A stretch of 63,216 nucleotides of DNA from the NCBI GenBank assembly GCA_025964775.1, contig JAOPYE010000042.1, positions 1-63,216 on the forward strand. Direction: 5' to 3'. This DNA is from Marmoricola sp. GTDB lineage: Bacteria > Actinomycetota > Actinomycetes > Propionibacteriales > Nocardioidaceae. The position numbers and the translations under genes were made by a program. The notes under the pieces are model-generated. The model did no database searches and was not told the DNA's origin. It saw only the letters and a program-made list of their open reading frames with translations. This document shows, one piece after another, positions 46,795-55,120 of the stretch (the stretch's first letter is position 1; the number at the start of each line of letters is the position of its first letter).

Positions 46795-48351
46795 TTGTCC
46801 CTCGCCGTGACCGACGATCACGTCCTCGTTCCACGCAAACGGCGCGGCACGCTGGTCGTGACGTTCGACGACTCGTACGTGTGGTCCTTCACGACCCCGC
46901 GCGACGGAACCTGGTCCCCGTCCGGCTGGCGGGTGCAGTGGCCTGCTGAGCTCCGGCACCGACTCAGCGGAAGCACGCGCGTTCGGGTCACCGACGGGGA
47001 CGCGCCGGTCTTCGACGAGGCGGTCACCTTCGGCGGAACCGACGAGCCGCTGGTGCTGCGCGACCAGCACGGCCATCCGCTCTCGATCGACAGTGCCGGG
47101 CACCTGACCCGCAGCTTCTCCGACACCGCCCGGGACACCCGTGCGGACATCATCGAGGGAACGCGGCGAGCCCTGGCCGACCTTCGCGGTGCCGGGTACG
47201 ACGCCCACGTCAGCTACGGGTGCCTCCTCGGGGCCGTTCGCGACGGGCAGATGATCGGAAGCGACTCCGACGCCGACCTGGCCTACCTCTCGGCCCAGAA
47301 CACCCCGGCCGGAGTCACGCTCGAGTCCTACGAGATGGAGCGGACCATGCGCCGCCTGGGCTGGCGGGTGATCCGGATGTCCGGGGCCGACCTCAAGCTG
47401 ATGCACGACCTTTCCGATGGCCGCGTGGTGCAGATCGACATCTTCGGCGCCTTCCACGTCGGCGACACGTTCTACCAGCTCGGCGGTCGAAGCGGGCACC
47501 TTCCATCGGCAGCACTCACGCCGGCCAGCACCGTGACCCTCGAGGGTGTCGAGCTGCCGGCGCCCGCCGATCCCGAGGCCGTGCTGGCCTTCCTCTACGG
47601 TCCGTCGTGGCGGGTGCCGGATCCTGCCTTCCAGCCCGACGAGCCGGTGGCCGGGCTGCGTCGTCTCGACGGCTGGCTGCGCGGCGTACGGACTGACGTG
47701 ATGGCCTGGAACCAGTTCTACCGCGCTCGACGCAACGACATCCCGTCGCGCCCCTCGGCCTTCGCGGAGTGGACCTGCGAGCAGGTCGGCCCCCGGGCCA
47801 CGATCGCCGACCTCGGCTGCGGTACCGGCCGGGACTCGGTGTGGATGGCCGAACAGGGCCACCAGGTGATGTCCTTCGACATCGCCGGCTCGGCCCTCTG
47901 GCAGACCGGTCGTCGGATGGAGCTGGCCGGCGCCCAGCCCGGGACGGTTCGGACCCTGGCGTTGAACGACCGCCGGTCGGTCCTGGTTGCCGGGTCCGAG
48001 CTCGCCCGGACACCGACGCCGGTGAACCTCTACGCGCGCGGCCTCGTCGGCTGCCTCGACGAGGAGGCCACCGACCACCTGTTCCTGCTCGCCTCGATGT
48101 CGCTGCGCCGAGGCGGATCCCTGTTCCTCGAATTCAGCACCGGTGCCGGCCCGACGCCCGACCCCGCGCACCTCATCCGGCGGAGGCCTGTCGACGAGGT
48201 CGTCGCCGCGATCGGCTCGCGGGCAGGGACCGTCGATCTCGTGGAGATCGCGCCCGGCCTCGATTTCTTCGACCGCCCGGACGGCGGCATCGCGCGCATC
48301 GTTGCGCACTGGGCACCACCGACCAGCTCCAGAGAGAAGGACCAGCCATGA
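46795..48351 (+). CDS. LicD-like phosphotransferase fused to a SAM methyltransferase
   Basis: 518 aa from a TTG (GTG at 46807 is an alternative). Residues 1-100 are beta-rich and unassigned. About 130-280 is a LicD-type nucleotidyltransferase fold: SYGCLLGAVRDGQMIGSDSD (141-160, catalytic Asp pair), VVQIDIFGAF (Asp215) and FLYGPSWRVPDP. From about 320 a class I methyltransferase follows with IADLGCGTGRDSVWMAEQG (337-355). LicD proteins add phosphocholine or similar groups to wall or capsule glycans, so modification plus methylation of a surface polymer is a reasonable guess. The next gene overlaps by ATGA. A TAGACT hexamer (46766) without a clear -35 precedes it. Confidence 0.85.
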   Translation: MSLAVTDDHVLVPRKRRGTLVVTFDDSYVWSFTTPRDGTWSPSGWRVQWPAELRHRLSGSTRVRVTDGDAPVFDEAVTFGGTDEPLVLRDQHGHPLSIDSAGHLTRSFSDTARDTRADIIEGTRRALADLRGAGYDAHVSYGCLLGAVRDGQMIGSDSDADLAYLSAQNTPAGVTLESYEMERTMRRLGWRVIRMSGADLKLMHDLSDGRVVQIDIFGAFHVGDTFYQLGGRSGHLPSAALTPASTVTLEGVELPAPADPEAVLAFLYGPSWRVPDPAFQPDEPVAGLRRLDGWLRGVRTDVMAWNQFYRARRNDIPSRPSAFAEWTCEQVGPRATIADLGCGTGRDSVWMAEQGHQVMSFDIAGSALWQTGRRMELAGAQPGTVRTLALNDRRSVLVAGSELARTPTPVNLYARGLVGCLDEEATDHLFLLASMSLRRGGSLFLEFSTGAGPTPDPAHLIRRRPVDEVVAAIGSRAGTVDLVEIAPGLDFFDRPDGGIARIVAHWAPPTSSREKDQP

Positions 48352-48575
48352 GCCGCAAGAAGTACGGCGCACGTCGCTACCTCGCCGCGACGGCCCACCT
48401 GCCCCGGCGCATGCTCGAGCTCGAGGACATGGTCATGGAGAACCGGCAGCTCAACCGCCGCCTCGCCGAGCTGACCGACATCCTCGCGGAGCTCCTCGTT
48501 CCGGCGACCCAGCGCGACGAGGAGAAGCTCGCCGCGCTGCTCGTCCGGTTCAGGGCGGAGTCGCTCGCTCCCTGA
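48348..48575 (+). CDS. Small coiled-coil protein, partner of the LicD-methyltransferase
   Basis: 75 aa. Its ATG overlaps the upstream stop (ATGA). The basic N-terminus (SRKKYGARRYLAATAHL) is followed by a leucine-rich coiled coil (MLELEDMVMENRQLNRRLAEL, about 22-55) and a charged tail. No transmembrane segment. Tight coupling suggests it binds or places the large enzyme. No family can be named with certainty. Confidence 0.75.
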   Translation: MSRKKYGARRYLAATAHLPRRMLELEDMVMENRQLNRRLAELTDILAELLVPATQRDEEKLAALLVRFRAESLAP

Positions 48576-48588
48576 GCGTGTGAGCGGG

Positions 48589-49134
48589 TCAGAAAAGGGC
48601 GTCCTGCTCGAGTTCCAATAGCTGCTGCTTGCGTCCCAGGCCGCCGGCGTAGCCGGTGAGCGAACCGTTGGCGCCGATCACCCGGTGGCACGGGATCACG
48701 ATCGGGATCGGGTTGCTGCCGTTGGCCGAGCCGACGGCGCGCGAGGCGGCATTGGTGTGCCCGAGTCGGTGCGCGATCTCGCCGTACGACGCCGTCTCGC
48801 CCCACGGGATCGCGGCGAGCTCGGTCCACACCGCCTGTTGGAACGCCGAGCCGTGCGGTGCGAGCGGGAGGTCGAAGTCGCGGAGCTCCCGGGCGAAGTA
48901 GGCCTCGAGCTGCTCGACCGCCCGCCGGAGCAGGGGCGCGTCGTCGTGGCGATCGCCGATCGGCCTGCCGTCGGCGAGTCCCCGGAACGGTGAGAATTCG
49001 ATGGCCAGGATCGCGTCGTCACTGGCGATGATGCGCAGGTCTCCGAACGACTGCACACCGATCGGCGACGGCATCACGGTCCACATGGTTGCTGATCTCC
49101 CGATGGCTGCGTGCTGCTGGATGGTGGTGGTCAC
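48589..49134 (-). CDS. ogt: Methylated-DNA--protein-cysteine methyltransferase
   Basis: Suicide repair protein for O6-alkylguanine. 181 aa from GTG 49134, chosen because AAGGAG lies 7 nt upstream inside the end of ada-alkA; ATG 49086 is the alternative. FQQAVWTELAAIPWGETASYG and the active-site IVIPCHRVIGANGSLTGYAGG are complete. Confidence 0.95.
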   Translation of the reverse strand: MTTTIQQHAAIGRSATMWTVMPSPIGVQSFGDLRIIASDDAILAIEFSPFRGLADGRPIGDRHDDAPLLRRAVEQLEAYFARELRDFDLPLAPHGSAFQQAVWTELAAIPWGETASYGEIAHRLGHTNAASRAVGSANGSNPIPIVIPCHRVIGANGSLTGYAGGLGRKQQLLELEQDALF

Positions 49135-49135
49135 C

Positions 49136-50605
49136 TTATGACTCCTTCGTGTTCAAGCTGGACCAGAGATGGATGAGTGCGTACGAGCGCCAGGGGCGCC
49201 AGCCTTCGCTGCGTGGCTCGAGGTCCTCGATCCCCAGGGCTTCGGCGGCATGCCGGACGCCGACATCGCCGGGCAGGAAGATGTCGGGATCGCCGAGGGC
49301 GCGCAGTGCGATGTAGTCGGCGGTCCACGGACCGATGCCGGCCAGGCCGAGCAGGATCCGACGGGTCTCACCACGATCAGCGCTGCGGTCCAGGGCGAGG
49401 CTGCCGTCGGCCACCGCGGTCATCACCGCCGCGAGAGCGCGCCCGCGGGCCCGGGGCATGGCGATCTCCTCGGCATCGGTGCCGGCCAGCGCCTGCGCCG
49501 TGGGGAACAGCCTGCTGACCAGGTGATCGCCGGCGAGCTCGAGGGGTTCCCCGTACGCCGCCACCAGCCGTCCGGCGAGGGTCCGCGCACCGGCCACGGT
49601 GACCTGCTGGCCGAGCACGGCCCGGACCGCGACCTCGACCCCGTCGACGTGGCCCGGCACGCGCAGCCCGGGGCGCAACCGGACCAGCGGAGCCAGCACC
49701 GGGTCGCCGGCGAGCTGGTCGTCGATCGCCACGGGATCGGCGTCCGCGTCGAGGAGGCGACGGGTTCGCTCCAGGGCCGGGGCCAGGTCGCGCGTGTCAG
49801 CCAGGGACAGGCGGGCCGCGACGAACCCGGACGGGCGGTCGGTGAGCTGGACCCGGACCACCCCTGGCCCGTGCGGCAGTGAGAACGATCGTTCGTACCA
49901 CCCGGCGGCCAGATCGACGGCCTCGACGTCGTCGAGTGCCCGGGTCGCCAGGAAATCGAGGAGGTCTGCGCCGGCAAACGGTTCCCGTACGCCGATCCGG
50001 GTCCCGATCGTTCCCGAGGCGGCCGTGCTCCCCCGCCGTCCACGAAGGTCGGTCGGCGAGCTCGCGTAGACCTCGCGCACGGTGTCGTTGAACTGGCGGA
50101 TGCTGGAGAAGCCGGACGCGAACGCGACGTCGGCGAACGAGAGCGTGGTCGTCTCGATCAACACCCGCGCGGTCTGTGCGCGTCGCGCCCGCGCCAGGGC
50201 CAGTGGCCCGGCCCCGAAGGCGCCGGTGACCACCCGGTTGAGCTGCCGGACCGAATAGCCGAGTCGGTCTGCCAGGCCGTCGACACCCTCGCGCTCGACC
50301 GTCCCGTCGGCGATCAGCCGCATCGCGCGGCCGGCGACGTCGGCGGCGATGTCCCACTCCGGCGAGCCCGGGGTCGCATCGGGAAGGCAGCGCTTGCAGG
50401 CGCGGTACCCGGCCTGCTGGGCCGCCGCTGCGCTCGGGTGGAACGTGACGTTCTCCAGCTTCGGGGTGACCGCAGGACAGCTCGGCCGGCAGTAGATGCC
50501 CGTGGTGCGCACCGCGGTGTAGAACACGCCGTCGAAACGACGGTCCTTGCTCTTCACGGCCCGGTAACAGGCCTCGGTGTCGTGGTGCATTCCGGTGCGG
50601 TGCAT
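49136..50605 (-). CDS. alkA: Ada-AlkA fusion: methylphosphotriester sensor, AraC HTH and 3-methyladenine glycosylase
   Basis: 489 aa from ATG 50605 (GTG 50611 and ATG 50590 are alternatives). Zinc/acceptor cysteines Cys39, Cys43, Cys70 and Cys73 (IYCRPSCPAV, ACKRC) form the Ada N-terminal domain. An AraC-type HTH follows (SFADVAFASGFSSIRQFNDTV). From about 190 the AlkA N-terminal domain, then HhH-GPD with AVLGQQVTVAGARTL and the catalytic Asp in GIGPWTADYIALRALGDPDI...PGDVG. It lacks the O6-methyltransferase part, which the adjacent ogt supplies. It likely controls itself and ogt in an adaptive response. Confidence 0.95.
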   Translation of the reverse strand: MHRTGMHHDTEACYRAVKSKDRRFDGVFYTAVRTTGIYCRPSCPAVTPKLENVTFHPSAAAAQQAGYRACKRCLPDATPGSPEWDIAADVAGRAMRLIADGTVEREGVDGLADRLGYSVRQLNRVVTGAFGAGPLALARARRAQTARVLIETTTLSFADVAFASGFSSIRQFNDTVREVYASSPTDLRGRRGSTAASGTIGTRIGVREPFAGADLLDFLATRALDDVEAVDLAAGWYERSFSLPHGPGVVRVQLTDRPSGFVAARLSLADTRDLAPALERTRRLLDADADPVAIDDQLAGDPVLAPLVRLRPGLRVPGHVDGVEVAVRAVLGQQVTVAGARTLAGRLVAAYGEPLELAGDHLVSRLFPTAQALAGTDAEEIAMPRARGRALAAVMTAVADGSLALDRSADRGETRRILLGLAGIGPWTADYIALRALGDPDIFLPGDVGVRHAAEALGIEDLEPRSEGWRPWRSYALIHLWSSLNTKES

Positions 50606-50669
50606 GTCCACCAGTCTGGACGCCGGCGGGCGACAGTTCTAGCGGAAATCGGCCACCACCGTGGACGGG

Positions 50670-50710
50670 AAAGGCAACAGCCCGGTCCGCAGGACCGGGC
50701 TGTTGCCTTT
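50670..50710 (-). terminator. Terminator of tRNA-Glu
   Basis: AAAGGCAACAGCCCGGTCC pairs perfectly with its complement over 19 bp around a 3-nt loop (50689-50691), 3 nt past the tRNA 3' end on the minus strand. The stem ends in TTT on both strands. Confidence 0.9.
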
Positions 50711-50713
50711 CTG

Positions 50714-50786
50714 TACCCCCGACGGGATTCGAACCCGCGCTACCGCCTTGAGAGGGCGGCGTGCTAGGCCACTACACAACGGGGGC
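50714..50786 (-). tRNA. tRNA-Glu(CTC)
   Basis: 73 nt. Acceptor GCCCCCG/CGGGGGT with a G-T first pair and discriminator A; anticodon arm CCGCC-CTCTCAA-GGCGG giving anticodon CTC; T-arm GCGGG-TTCGAAT-CCCGT. CCA is not encoded. Confidence 0.96.
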
Positions 50787-50800
50787 CTTGAGCGGACGCG

Positions 50801-50830
50801 ACTCTATCTCCTCGCTGGAGATGGGGCCAA
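50801..50830 (-). promoter_or_regulatory. tRNA-Glu promoter
   Basis: TTGGCC and TAGAGT hexamers with an 18-bp spacer, 15 nt before the tRNA-Glu 5' end, in the short gap after tRNA-Gln. The hexamers match those of the DUF177 promoter. Confidence 0.6.
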
Positions 50831-50843
50831 ATCGTCGTACTCG

Positions 50844-50915
50844 CTGGGATACAAGGACTCGAACCTTGACTAACTGAACCAGAATCAGTCGTGCTGCCAA
50901 TTACACCATATCCCA
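50844..50915 (-). tRNA. tRNA-Gln(CTG)
   Basis: 72 nt. Acceptor TGGGATA/TATCCCA with discriminator G; anticodon arm ACTGA-TTCTGGT-TCAGT giving CTG; T-arm AAGGTTCGAGTCCTT-type. CCA is not encoded. Confidence 0.96.
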
Positions 50916-50919
50916 CTAT

Positions 50920-50951
50920 TTCGGTCCCGCAGCCGAGGCTGCCGGACCGAA
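50920..50951 (-). terminator. Hairpin between CPBP gene and tRNA-Gln
   Basis: TTCGGTCC/GGACCGAA (8 bp) then a C/C mismatch and GCAGC/GCTGC around CGAG. It begins 9 nt past the CPBP stop and can end the gltX-CPBP mRNA. It would also form in the leader of a tRNA-Gln transcript started from a TTGGCG-N18-TAAGGT pair at 50957-50986 inside the CPBP 3' end. Confidence 0.65.
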
Positions 50952-50956
50952 CCGAA

Positions 50957-50986
50957 ACCTTACACGGACCGGCTCGGGGCCGCCAA
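50957..50986 (-). promoter_or_regulatory. Candidate tRNA-Gln promoter inside the CPBP gene end
   Basis: TTGGCG and TAAGGT with an 18-bp spacer on the minus strand; the -10 covers the CPBP stop codon. Start would be about 35 nt before the tRNA. Confidence 0.4.
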
Positions 50987-51898
50987 AACGGGGCCCCCGG
51001 ATCGGGGTGTGATTCCCATCCTGCGGGCGATCATCAGGACGAGCACGAGGAACACTCCGTTCTGGGTGATCGTCAGCGGGATGTTCCACCACGAGATGCT
51101 CTCGACGTTCAGGATCTTGTCGATGTTGCCCAGGCTGAGGGCCAGTCCGAACGACACCAGGTTGTTCCAGATGTGCAGCGCGATGCTCGCCTCCAGGCCA
51201 CCGGTGCGTACGACCAGGTACCCGGCCAGCAGGCCGAAGGTGAACCGGTCGGCGAAGAGCGGCGCGTTCTGCACGCCGTGCGCCAGCGCGAAGAGCAGGC
51301 CGCTGGTCACGACGGCGACCCACGGCCGCCGGCTCAGCGCCCCGAACGCCTGCAGCAGGTAGCCGCGGAACGCGAACTCCTCCCCCATCGCCTGCAGCGG
51401 GGTCGTCAGGAGCACCACGAGACCGATGGCCAGGAGCCGTGCGGTGAGGTGGTTCGGACCCTCGTCCAGCCCGTTCTGGTCGTTCGGCAGGACCAGGCTC
51501 ACCAGCAGCTGGGCCCCGATCGCGAGCACTGCGACGCCGAAGCACGCCCAGAAGAAGCGCCAGCGCACGCCACCCACGACCGAGAGGAGCCGACCCGGAG
51601 CGACTCTGTGGACGAACCGCAGCAGCGCGCAGGTGACCAGGATCATCGAGGCCAGTGCGAGGTTCAGCGCGAGCATGCCCTGCCACACGACGTGCTTGAG
51701 CTCGGCGGCCTGCCGGTACGCATCGTCGAACGACCCGTGGTGGTCCAGGCCGACGCTGATCAGCAGGACCGGGGCGGCCACCAGCCCCGTCCCGACGAGG
51801 AGCCAGAAGGCAACGACGAGCGAGCCGCTGGTCGGTCGCCACCACGCATAGGACGGGGTGCGCAGGGTGAGCGCGTACTCCTGGCCGGGAGCGTCCAC
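50960..51898 (-). CDS. CPBP family intramembrane metalloprotease
   Basis: 312 aa from GTG 51898, 4 nt after the gltX stop; the open frame before it is gltX antisense-frame shadow. About 8 hydrophobic segments. The CPBP/Abi motifs are EEFAFRGYLLQAFG (Glu-Glu and Arg) and LLFALAHGVQN (His), with a later WNN motif (LHIWNNLVSFG). Such proteases process prenylated or bacteriocin-related membrane peptides; the substrate here is unknown. Last gene of the FAH-gltX-CPBP set. Confidence 0.9.
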   Translation of the reverse strand: MDAPGQEYALTLRTPSYAWWRPTSGSLVVAFWLLVGTGLVAAPVLLISVGLDHHGSFDDAYRQAAELKHVVWQGMLALNLALASMILVTCALLRFVHRVAPGRLLSVVGGVRWRFFWACFGVAVLAIGAQLLVSLVLPNDQNGLDEGPNHLTARLLAIGLVVLLTTPLQAMGEEFAFRGYLLQAFGALSRRPWVAVVTSGLLFALAHGVQNAPLFADRFTFGLLAGYLVVRTGGLEASIALHIWNNLVSFGLALSLGNIDKILNVESISWWNIPLTITQNGVFLVLVLMIARRMGITPRSGGPVLAAPSRSV

Positions 51899-51902
51899 AG
51901 CC

Positions 51903-53390
51903 TCAGGCCAGGACGGCATCGAGGCGCGCGAGTGATCGATCGCGACCCAGGAGCTCCAGCGACTCGAAGAGCGGCGGGGACACCCGACGACCGGTGACGG
52001 CCACCCGGACCGGACCGAAGGCGTTGCGCGGCTTGATCCCGAGCCCGTCGACCAGCTTGGCGCGCAAGGCGTCGTCGATGGCGGCGGTGCTCCACGTGGA
52101 CAGGTCGCCGAGCGCCTCGCGGGCTGCCGCGACGACGCCACGACCGGCCTCGTCGAGCACCGCGGCGACATCGGCCTCGTCGTAGGTGACCTGGTCGGCG
52201 AACAGGAACCCGAGCATCTCGGGCACCTCGGTCAGCTTGTTGATCCGCTCGGCGACCAGCGGCATCGCGAGCTCGAGCAGCTGGGTGTCCGACTCCGACA
52301 TCGGGTCGCCCACGACTCCGGCCTTCTTGAGGAACGGCAGCGCGCGGTGGGTGATCTCCTCGATCGGCAGCATCCGCATGTGCGAGGCGTTGATCGCCTC
52401 GGCCTTCTTCAGGTCGTAGCGTGCCGGGTTCGGGTTGACCCGCGCGATGTCGAAGGCGTCCACCATCTCGTCGAGGGTGAACACGTCGTGGTCGTCGGCG
52501 ATCGCCCAGCCCAGCAGCGCCAGGTAGTTGAGCAGGCCCTCGGGCAGGAAGCCCTGGTCGCGGTAAGCCATCAGGTGGGCCTCCGGATCGCGCTTGGAGA
52601 GCTTCTTGTTGCCCTCGCCCATCACGTACGGCAGATGCCCGAACCGAGGCGTGGTGTCGGCGACACCGATCGCGATCAGGGCGTCGTACAGGGCGATCTG
52701 GCGAGGCGTCGAGGACAGCAGGTCCTCCCCTCGGAGCACGTGGGTGATCTTCATCAGCGCGTCGTCGACCGGAGCGACCAGGGTGTAGAGCGGGTCGCCG
52801 TTCGCCCGGGCCAGCGCGAAGTCCGGGACGTGGTCGGTGTGGAACGTGATGTCACCACGGACCAGGTCGTCGAAGGTGATCTCGCCCTCGGGCATCCGGA
52901 ACCGGACAACCGGTTCGCGCCCGTCGGCGACGAACGCGGACCTCTGCTCGGCGGAGAGCTCGCGGCAGAAGCCGTCGTACCCCAGGATCTTCGAGTCGCC
53001 CGCCTTGCGCCGGGCTGTCACCTCGTCGTTGGTGCAGTAGCAGTCGTAGGTGAAGCCGCCGCTCTTGAGCCGGGCGAGGACGTCGACGTAGATGTCGGTC
53101 CGCTCGCTCTGCCGGTACGGCGCGTAGGGACCGCCGATGTCCGGGCCCTCGTCCCACGTGAGTCCGAGCCAACCCATCACCTCGAACAGCGAGTCGTAGC
53201 TCTCCTGGGTGTTGCGTTCCTTGTCGGTGTCCTCGATCCGGAACACGAACGTGCCGCCGTGGTGGCGCGCGAACGCCCAGTTGTACAGCGCCGTCCGCGC
53301 CAGGCCCACGTGCGGCGAACCGGTCGGGCTGGGCGCCATCCGGACTCGTACGTGCCCCTCGATCGAGCCTGTCGCGGTCACGTCAGTCAC
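51903..53390 (-). CDS. gltX: Glutamyl-tRNA synthetase
   Basis: 495 aa from a GTG that overlaps the FAH gene by 8 nt. Class I motifs: HIGH-type [20 protein letters not shown] and KMSKS-type [23 protein letters not shown] and GYDGFCREL occur in the zinc-like insertion. A C-terminal alpha-helical anticodon-binding domain follows. tRNA-Glu and tRNA-Gln lie nearby on the same strand; no glnS is visible. Confidence 0.97.
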   Translation of the reverse strand: MTDVTATGSIEGHVRVRMAPSPTGSPHVGLARTALYNWAFARHHGGTFVFRIEDTDKERNTQESYDSLFEVMGWLGLTWDEGPDIGGPYAPYRQSERTDIYVDVLARLKSGGFTYDCYCTNDEVTARRKAGDSKILGYDGFCRELSAEQRSAFVADGREPVVRFRMPEGEITFDDLVRGDITFHTDHVPDFALARANGDPLYTLVAPVDDALMKITHVLRGEDLLSSTPRQIALYDALIAIGVADTTPRFGHLPYVMGEGNKKLSKRDPEAHLMAYRDQGFLPEGLLNYLALLGWAIADDHDVFTLDEMVDAFDIARVNPNPARYDLKKAEAINASHMRMLPIEEITHRALPFLKKAGVVGDPMSESDTQLLELAMPLVAERINKLTEVPEMLGFLFADQVTYDEADVAAVLDEAGRGVVAAAREALGDLSTWSTAAIDDALRAKLVDGLGIKPRNAFGPVRVAVTGRRVSPPLFESLELLGRDRSLARLDAVLA

Positions 53391-54183
53391 GCTGCTTCAC
53401 CTTGTTGGTCAGGTTGCCGATGCCGGAGATCGAGATCTCGATCTCGTCGTCGACAACGACGGGGCCGACACCCTCGGGGGTGCCGGTGAGGATCACGTCG
53501 CCGGGCAGCAGCGTCATCACCGAGGACACGTACTCGATCAGGGTCGGAACGTCGAAGATCATGTCCGCGGTGTTGCCGTCCTGCTTGACCTCGCCGTTGA
53601 CGAAGGTCCGGACCCGCAGCGCGGAGGTGTCCAGCTCGGTCTCGATCCACGGGCCGAGCGGGCAGAACGAGTCGAAGCCCTTGGCGCGGGTGAACTGGCC
53701 GTCCTTGCGCTGCAGGTCGCGCGCGGTGACGTCGTTGGCCACGGTGTAGCCCTGGACGACGTCGGCGAACTTCGCAGCCGGCACGTCGCGGCACACCCGC
53801 CCGATCACCACCGCGAGCTCGCCCTCGTAGTGCACCTCGGCGCTCTGGCGCGGGTAGAAGATCGGGTCGTTCGGCCCGCTCACGCTGGTGTTCGGCTTCA
53901 TGAACATCAGCGGCTCGCTGGGCACGTCCCCGCCCATCTCGGCGGCGTGCGCGGCGTAGTTGCGCCCGATCCCGATCACCTTGCTGCGCGGCAGGACCGG
54001 CGAGAGCAGCCGTACCTCCGAGAGCGGGTACTCCTTGCTGTTCAGGTTCAGGCCGACGTACAGCGGGTCGCCGTTGATGCCGACGATCACGCAGTCGTCG
54101 TCCGGGATCCCGTTCTCGTCGACGTCGCCCGTGACCACGCCGAACAGGGGGTCTTCTCCGACGGTGAATCTTGCGATACGCAC
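53383..54183 (-). CDS. Fumarylacetoacetate hydrolase family protein
   Basis: 266 aa from the GTG giving [24 protein letters not shown] hexamer lies 6 nt before this GTG, so the mRNA is probably leaderless. [28 protein letters not shown], the metal site [13 protein letters not shown], and [22 protein letters not shown] are family signatures. Likely a hydrolase or decarboxylase of an oxo-acid; the synteny with gltX is also seen in mycobacteria (Rv2993c). Confidence 0.92.
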   Translation of the reverse strand: MRIARFTVGEDPLFGVVTGDVDENGIPDDDCVIVGINGDPLYVGLNLNSKEYPLSEVRLLSPVLPRSKVIGIGRNYAAHAAEMGGDVPSEPLMFMKPNTSVSGPNDPIFYPRQSAEVHYEGELAVVIGRVCRDVPAAKFADVVQGYTVANDVTARDLQRKDGQFTRAKGFDSFCPLGPWIETELDTSALRVRTFVNGEVKQDGNTADMIFDVPTLIEYVSSVMTLLPGDVILTGTPEGVGPVVVDDEIEISISGIGNLTNKVKQRD

Positions 54184-54189
54184 CCCGAG

Positions 54190-54207
54190 AGAGTACCGAC
54201 GTAGTGT
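54190..54207. promoter_or_regulatory. Divergent -10 hexamers of the FAH and glycosylase-like genes
   Basis: Minus-strand TACTCT (54190-54195) is 6 nt before the FAH GTG; plus-strand TAGTGT (54202-54207) is 7 nt before GTG 54215. Only 6 bp separate them, so one polymerase would exclude the other. Confidence 0.5.
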
Positions 54208-54214
54208 GCTCGCC

Positions 54215-55111
54215 GTGCCATCGACCTTGCTGCCCCGCGCCGAGTGGGCGCCGCGTGCCCGTGCGCACGCAGAGCGGGTCGGTGTCTGGGTCGGGCCGCA
54301 CCTGGAGCGGCGGAGCCTGGGGACCACCCACCCGGTGCACGACTTCCTGTTCACCTACTACGCGCAGCGCCCGGCCGCCCTGCGCCGTTGGCACCCGGGG
54401 TACGGCGTCACCCTGCTCGACGCGCCCGAGTACGCCGACCTCAAGGGCTACGAGGTTTCTAGACAGGCGCCAGAGCGCCTTCCTCAACCACCGTTGGTTG
54501 CGACGGTCACCGCCGACCACCTCGCCTCCCAGCTGCCGGTGATCGAGAACATCAAGGCCCTCCTGACCGCCACTGCGTCCCGACCGCCGACCCTGGGCTG
54601 CTTCGGCCTGCACGAGTGGGCGATGGCCTACCGAAGCGTCGAGCCCGGGAACGAGGTCCGGCACGACCATCCGCTGCGCCTCGGCGCGAGCGGGACCGAC
54701 ACGGTGGTCGAGGAGCACCGGATCGGGTGCTCGCACTTCGATGCGTTCCGCTTCTTCACTCCCCCGGCCCGCCCGTTGAACACCCTCCGGCCGGGGCCCG
54801 ATGATCGCCCCGCGTTCGAGCAACCCGGCTGCTTGCACGCCGGCATGGACCTCTACAAGCACGCCTTCCGGCTCACGCCGCTGATCCCGAGCGAGCTGGT
54901 CGCAGACTGCTTCGCGCTCGCCTGGGAGATCCGGGAGCTCGACATGCGGGCGTCGCCGTACGACTTCGCGGCGCTCGGCTTCGAACCGGTCGCGATCGAG
55001 ACTCCGGACGGCAAGGCCACCTATGTCGCCGCGCAGCGCGACTTCGCCGAACGGGGTGCTCCGCTGCGCAGACGCCTCATCGACGAGTGCGACCGCCTGC
55101 TCGCCCAGTGA
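54215..55111 (+). CDS. Conserved actinobacterial protein, often labelled 3-methyladenine DNA glycosylase
   Basis: 298 aa from GTG 54215, set by the -10 hexamer; GTG 54206 is an alternative. THPVHDFLFTYYAQRPAALR, LGCFGLHEWAMAYR, CSHFDAFRFFTPPARPLN, QPGCLHAGMDLYKHAF and DMRASPYDFAALG are the strongly conserved blocks. There is no HhH-GPD or AAG/MPG motif, so the usual name is doubtful. His and Asp in these blocks could bind metal. Residues about 80-93 (EVSRQAPERLPQPP) are encoded by a REP-like element and look inserted. Convergent with the amidase, 9 nt apart. Confidence 0.7.
   Translation: MPSTLLPRAEWAPRARAHAERVGVWVGPHLERRSLGTTHPVHDFLFTYYAQRPAALRRWHPGYGVTLLDAPEYADLKGYEVSRQAPERLPQPPLVATVTADHLASQLPVIENIKALLTATASRPPTLGCFGLHEWAMAYRSVEPGNEVRHDHPLRLGASGTDTVVEEHRIGCSHFDAFRFFTPPARPLNTLRPGPDDRPAFEQPGCLHAGMDLYKHAFRLTPLIPSELVADCFALAWEIRELDMRASPYDFAALGFEPVAIETPDGKATYVAAQRDFAERGAPLRRRLIDECDRLLAQ
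54454..54493. repeat. REP-like palindrome, copy 2, inside a coding sequence
   Basis: GGTTTCTAGAC, then AGGCGC-CAGA-GCGCCT as the hairpin, then TCCTCAACCACCG. It matches copy 1 (16472-16510) at both ends, with a different but self-complementary core. It keeps the reading frame of the surrounding gene and adds about 13 codons. Directly after it CAACCA/TGGTTG forms a second small palindrome. Confidence 0.7.
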
Positions 55112-55120
55112 TCCAGCTGA

